From the NCBI GenBank assembly GCA_016169945.1, contig JADLSH010000011.1, forward strand, positions 310,001 to 374,000: a DNA stretch of 64,000 bases, read 5' to 3'. The stretch comes from Trachythela sp. YZ-2020 (Eukaryota > Cnidaria > Anthozoa > Malacalcyonacea > Clavulariidae). This document shows positions 60,201 through 64,000 of this stretch, one piece after another (the stretch's first letter is position 1; the number at the start of each line of letters is the position of its first letter). A program made the position numbers and the translations under genes. The notes under the pieces are model-generated. The model had not been told where the DNA came from. It was given only the letters and a program-made list of their open reading frames with translations, and searched no databases.

Positions 60201-63200
60201 AGTTAAGTGGTACCGCGTAAATTCTAATTCCTGCTGCATTGCTTCCTCTCGAATGTCATTAAGAATTCTGTCCCTTGACACGCCTTGTTTCAATAACGCT
60301 GCTATTTCTTGGCGTTTACCTTTTGTTATCCATGTATGCTGCAGTTCCTTTTCGTGTCCATAGTGCGTGTAGCAGACGTCAGCTTTCACTTTTCCTTCTG
60401 AGGTAATTTCAGCTTTTATGGTTGATGTACAGTTAGTTTGTATCTTGCAGCTACCTACAGAACATACAAGCAGTAGTATTTAAACATAACATATAAAAGA
60501 TTATTACTGTCAATGCAATAGAAATGTTGATACAATATACCCAATTCATTTCATCAAGTTGAAAATTCATTTGATCAAAGCAATTTTCTATCAAATGAAT
60601 TCTTCAACTTGGTGAAATTAATTGGTTCAATATTTTATGAACACTTCTAGTGCATCGATAGTAATATTGAAAAGACATGACATAGTTAGTGTATACAGTA
60701 TACTGTACCCATTCAGATTGTATATATACTGTAGTTAAACTGTCGGTTAACTTTCTTTAAGCTTTGCTATAAAGAAAGCTACAGTACTAAATGCTCCTGA
60801 TGTGTGATTGTTTTTGCATAAAATGAGACATTTATTATGGCACGTTAGTATTGCACATTAATTTTTCAAACCTTGTGACTTCGTTCGCCTTTTCCCAGTT
60901 CCATCAGGTTTGTAAACTCCACCTCGGTTGCACTGATAGTATTTCACATTTCCCTTGTTTCCCGTCTTCTTTGTGAAGGAGCAAACTTCTTCTTCTTCGA
61001 TTCTGTCTTTCCACTCCAGAAATTCTAATTAAAAACGAATTAAAATTAAAATTACCGTAACAAAATATAGCGTACAGTATATGTTGAATTACTATATACT
61101 GCGAAAAGGGTAACTACCCTCCCTAAAATATGCTTCTCCTGAAATTAAATTGTGTACGTGTTATCAAGTATTCTATAAGATATATAATCTGATTATAATT
61201 ACTTTTTACAAACTAACCATTCATGTTTTCCAACGTAACTTGTTTTGATCTAAAGAGAACATTGTGTGTCCTTGCCAGGTGCTTTCGCAATTCACCAATC
61301 TTGTGGCATTTAAATCCACAGTCATGACAACTGCAGTTACCAACAGACTGTTCGCTTGTGTGCTTTTCTCGAGTGTGCCGTTTTAAAGCGAATTTTCTCG
61401 TAAATACTGAATCACAGGACGAACATTTATAGTGCTTCTTTTTTATAGATGTAGCCTTTTTTGTTGGCGATTCAAAGTCGAAAAGATCATCGTTTTGCGT
61501 ATCATTTGCAAGTAAAGAAGCTGTGTCGTGGTTTTTATCATCGGTGATTACAACCACTGGAGTACCATGCTCATTTCTCGTATTGACTGAACCATCCTGT
61601 TTTTTGTTTTCACGTTGATCATAACTGGTGATAGTTGGGATTTTATCATGAGATTCTTCACCTTTACTACTCATATTGTTGCGTTTTATGTTTTCTGTAC
61701 AGTTAGGAGGAGGTACAGGTGGGCAGGAGGTGTTCAGATGATGATTGTTCGGCTTCCATTGTTGAGGGACAACGTATTCCAAGCTAACCAAATTACGAGC
61801 AATCCAAGATGCAACAACAAGACGTAAGTACTTTCCAAACTTGGTTGGGCTCTGTAGAAAGATTGGTGGAAAGGCGGTTGCTTTGCTATGGGTAGCTGAG
61901 AGGTGCCTGAAAAAATCGAAATTGTGACAAGCTATCGCTGCTATGACCATCACCACAATCCCGCATATATTGCTGCATGTTTGCAGGGGATAAAAGTTAG
62001 CGCAGGTGACTCCGCAACGATGCATACCAGTCATGGGACATAGATTTTGTGGATCATGTAACATAACAATCGAGTAATTGGAGATGTCGTCATCTTTGGA
62101 AACTGCTTTAGGTACTTGTCCACCTGCACAGCAGACCACTCGGAAAAGGCCAGGCTAGAGAATCGCCGTAAACAACCTTCTTTGCCAAGATGTCGACGTG
62201 GCATAAAGTCCAATGACAACCTCGTTGATTGTCAGAACCAAGGAAGGTTCCACGTTCATTCCGGCCCACGTTAAGTGCAAAGAACAATTTAGATGGCAGG
62301 TCTACGCTTCCATTTCTAAATCTACGGTAGGTTTTGGGGTCTGTGTGTAGTGCACCATTTAAAAATATGCAGTACGTGTCTTTCTGCGATTCTGTTAAAG
62401 ATTTCATCAACCATGTTATATGATCAGAGGAAACCCAACGGTTGACACACACCATTGCTAACTCCATCGCTGTCATACCATGTTGATCACATATTTCATC
62501 GTATCTGTTGGAGTACAGCATTTTCTGAAAATCTGCGATCAAAGAAGCTGGTGGATGTTGGGATACTGTCTGCGGTTTGTTGAACGACTTGGAAAACCAG
62601 TTGATCTCTTGTTGCACTGCTGCTTGAACGTTTTTGGCGGTGTGTAACCTTGACAGGACATTAATACAATCGATGTCAATCTTCCTGCGAATGTCTCAAT
62701 GTATTGCCATGTCATTCTACGATTGTTATTGATGTCTATCTTCCATGAATGCAATTGATCTTCTGAGGGAAGTGACTTTATAGTAAATGGATCTAAAATT
62801 TGTCGAGACTCCGAATAACATGCAAGCTTTGCCGAGTTCCAATGTTTCGCAGCTGTTGGTGGGATTGCACATTCAAAATCATCGCCTCTGCTAAAGTTGT
62901 TTATGTTCTGAGCAGTAAATTTTCTTGAATTATGACCGAGGAATGAAACCTGTAATTTTTGGAAAGAAATTCATACTTGCATGTAGTGACTTGATCTGTG
63001 AGTGAATAGTGAATAAAATAATTGTTAAATATTATTAAATACGACGGTTGTGCACCGTATGAAATGAATTACATTCGCTCGATCAAGACTTTATATCTTT
63101 AGTGGTTAGAGGGCCAAAACGTATGTACTCTGCAGTGCCGTCTTTGTTTTATACAACCGTGGTGTAGTTGTATCAGTATAAATCGAAATTTGTTAAAACA

Positions 63201-63714
63201 TTGTGTGCATTGTATTTTTTGTGTACCATGATATATTTTGCTCGACTAGACAAAGAGATCAATAGCGTCCGTTTTGTCTAAAGCCAGTATTAAAAGGGTC
63301 GATCACTTCCAAATGTAATAGCGGACGTCGGATACGCCTCTTTTACATTGTAAGTTTCAGATTTAGGAGATGTCGAAACAACGAGCATGGTTTGTATCAG
63401 AAGACCCTCTCCTCTTTAAGCTCCCTATTGGCGTTATTACACTAAAATAACATCGCTCAAACGGAGACTGACATTCAACACATTTCGCTGCAAAAAGCGT
63501 TTAGGCGCCCCGTGCAGAAATAGCTCACAGGTTAGTTTTTTCCTTGCTATATATATATATATTAATATATCAATTCCTAGTATAACTATTTCTAGCATTC
63601 ATTTGGCTCCCTATAAATTAAATAGTCGATTTAATTTCACTATATATTGGTATATAAATTTAAAATGCATAAATTATATTTTAGTCTTACCGCTACTTCA
63701 CTAAACTTTGCCAT
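57158..63714 (-). CDS. MULE transposon gene: Ulp1 protease - C2H2 - WRKY/GCM-like - MULE transposase - SWIM - PHD (frame-broken)
   Basis: Eight exons with fitting splice sites: 63714-63691, 62949-61218, 61024-60872, 60454-59637, about 59490-58422, 57756-57565, 57445-57349, 57224-57158. The order of domains and intact phases at most junctions show one large gene. The frame is broken at several places by single-base losses, and by a TAG where Trp is expected (A-W-CLSNHED, about 59863). The protein would cut and paste DNA; the Ulp1-like part may process SUMO or the polyprotein itself. A fused Ulp1 domain recalls plant Kaonashi-type MULEs. Either a decayed copy or one damaged by assembly errors. 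Confidence 0.8.
57349..57445 (-). CDS. MULE gene exon 7: PHD finger, first half
   Basis: KELQEEWRCSTCDKASFEDMIMCDSCSTWHHW supplies C-x2-C, C-x2-C and the Trp-His pair of a PHD finger, a histone-H3-tail reader in many proteins. Donor TG|GTAAGA splits the Trp codon. Confidence 0.85.
57565..57756 (-). CDS. MULE gene exon 6: helical region
   Basis: 63 codons starting VEELLNCFGVSNKVIKMV and ending EAWEKVNNS; no domain recognised. Splice phases join both neighbours (NDGVEELL; NNSFKELQ). Confidence 0.75.
58141..58300 (-). repeat. LINE 3'-end fragment in a MULE intron
   Basis: Minus strand GGGTCCGCAGTAATTGGCTCACGCTGTTGCGGTCACCCTGCC then AAATAAATAAA-type tail: the same LINE family as 6960-8975, with its tail at 58141-58175 (plus strand TTTATTTATTT). 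Confidence 0.78.
58422..59490 (-). CDS. MULE gene exon 5: transposase C-terminal part and SWIM zinc finger
   Basis: Open from 59515 to 58502: YKMLRTVLQQTDVTSF, ESWAYCFRKGMGINTNMIVEAFHRVFKY (transposase helical insertion and third acidic residue region), and a SWIM finger CTCPDCLIQNTICKHIH (CxC-x(9)-CxH). After a frame change it continues RSTKKRTKTANSNRSRFTKP to the donor GATG|GTATGT. The start at 59490 is approximate because the phase with the previous exon does not fit exactly. Confidence 0.85.
59637..60454 (-). CDS. MULE gene exon 4: zinc domain end and MULE transposase core
   Basis: GSCKIQTNCTSTIKAEI...VCYTHYGHEKEL finishes the CCHH zinc domain. Then a helical part to VDRTVENE at 60090, and FHKFQGESAPDGFDLTKDDF, GICVDATHGTTAYDF (first catalytic Asp), CLSNHEDF, PRWIMSDLAS (second Asp), CTWHVDKAW (the CxxH motif of MULEs). 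Frames shift at about 60088, 60074, 59832, 59747 and 59721, and one TAG replaces Trp. The parts are otherwise well conserved. Confidence 0.8.
60872..61024 (-). CDS. MULE gene exon 3: WRKY/GCM/FLYWCH-like zinc domain, first half
   Basis: FLEWKDRIEEEEVCSF, then KYYQCNRGG and GKRRTKSQ: the F-xxWK-xxIE...YYxCxRxG pattern that precedes MULE transposases and binds DNA. Confidence 0.8.
61218..62949 (-). CDS. MULE gene exon 2: Ulp1-like protease and C2H2 fingers
   Basis: Reads VSFLGHNSRKFTAQNINNF, a helical region, then a C48/Ulp1-like core: CHWTLCHVDILAKKVVYGDSLAWPFPSG gives the catalytic His (HWT) and Asp/Gly-Asp-Ser strand; the Cys may be in the CGVTCANFYP region. A poorly conserved linker leads to C2H2 fingers (CSSCDSVFTRKFALKRHTREKH and CHDCGFKCHKIGELRKHLARTH). 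Three frame shifts, each explained by one missing base in a short run, lie near 62633, 62125 and 62098. Ends AATG|GTTAGT. Confidence 0.8.
63691..63714 (-). CDS. MULE gene exon 1 (start)
   Basis: ATGGCAAAG opens eight codons MAKFSEVA, ending GCG|GTAAGA in phase 0; the next exon at 62949 begins in phase 0 after ATTACAG. Short but well placed. Confidence 0.65.
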
Positions 63715-63958
63715 TTTAAAGTCATAATCGTTTACAATCCTTTATATTTCGCAATGCAATAGCGCAACTGAATGATCAAAAACAACAGACACGATTTAAA
63801 CTTCGATATTTGATATATATTTCAAAATTTACATAAGCGCTTCGATCGATGAAATATTTTATTGAAATTACACAATCTCCCGCGCATATTTTAATTTTCC
63901 CGCGAATATTTTTGTTTTGATTACATCATACAAGCTGAAAACAATGACATCATACTAA

Positions 63959-64000
63959 GTTCCAGGCCTTTCGCGGTATTAAAGATGGCGTCGGACAAAT
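63959..64000. repeat. Right terminal inverted repeat of the MULE element (cut)
   Basis: CCAGGCCTTTCGCGGTATTAAAGATGGCGTCGGACAAAT runs into the window edge. Confidence 0.85.

Larger units (their letters stand above)
55650..64000 (-). mobile_element. MULE-class DNA transposon, nearly full length (right end cut by window)
   Basis: ATTTGTCCGACGCCATCTTTAATACCGCGAAA at 55654 recurs inverted at the very right edge (63960-64000), so the two ends of one element are seen. Between them a single minus-strand gene (63714 to about 57158) encodes protease, zinc-finger, transposase, SWIM and PHD modules. Terminal bases and target duplication (8-9 bp in MULEs) cannot be read because the window stops inside the right end. 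Smaller insertions (MITE 56079-56650; LINE 3' end 58141-58300) lie in its introns or flank. Confidence 0.75.

Overview
The window looks like nuclear DNA of an early-branching, intron-rich metazoan, most likely a cnidarian. It is AT-rich, its host genes have many small exons with clean GT-AG phases, and it is packed with foldback/MITE elements, tRNA-derived SINEs, LINEs, a Penelope-like element and a BEL/Pao relic. A short secreted protein with a CNTNAP/neurexin-IV-like fibrinogen module, in a locally duplicated locus, also fits Cnidaria. The taxon is an inference; no rRNA or mitochondrial marker is present.

Layout. (1) 1-10.8 kb: a minus-strand polypeptide GalNAc-transferase gene (GALNT10-like). 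Its type II membrane anchor lies at about 10.76 kb, catalytic exons at 5.4-0.5 kb, and the lectin domain runs off the left edge. A 5'-truncated CR1/L2-like LINE (about 7.0-8.98 kb), a tRNA-derived SINE and many MITEs sit in its introns. The 3056-3427 exon has an apparent one-base loss that breaks the frame inside the catalytic domain. (2) 12.4-26.9 kb: a 14.5-kb block bounded by two directly oriented hAT-type MITEs (TIR CAGGGCCTTTTTT), with an exact 8-bp duplication CTTCACCG at the two OUTER ends only, i.e. the architecture of a composite transposon. Inside is a plus-strand secreted fibrinogen-like gene (exons 20345-20434, 24321-24402, 24906-25537; 267 aa: signal peptide, coiled coil, fibrinogen module). 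Its promoter/first-exon region exists in three copies (two inverted, at 15.3 and 18.6 kb) plus a truncated fourth at 21.4-21.7 kb. The block also holds a TIR element carrying a RecQ-helicase first exon. (3) 27.6-52.9 kb: a minus-strand MAGUK gene of the PALS1/MPP5/Stardust type (L27C-PDZ-[SH3 not located]-hook-guanylate kinase), ten exons identified. Its introns hold two inverted Penelope-like fragments, a LINE relic, a BEL/Pao relic with a nested DNA element, and a 2.44-kb giant foldback with the same 109-codon ORF in each arm. (4) 55.65-64.0 kb: a nearly complete MULE-class DNA transposon. A 38-bp inverted terminal match lies at 55654 and at the right window edge. Its minus-strand gene encodes, in order, an Ulp1-like cysteine protease, C2H2 fingers, a WRKY/GCM/FLYWCH-like zinc domain, an MULE transposase, a SWIM finger and a PHD finger, and carries many single-base frame breaks.

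How it fits together: two host genes with membrane and polarity roles (Golgi O-glycosylation; epithelial polarity scaffold) face the same way and are separated by the mobile, duplicated fibrinogen-like block. Most remaining bases are mobile DNA. Recurrent 1-bp losses, mostly at short runs, may partly reflect assembly error rather than biology.
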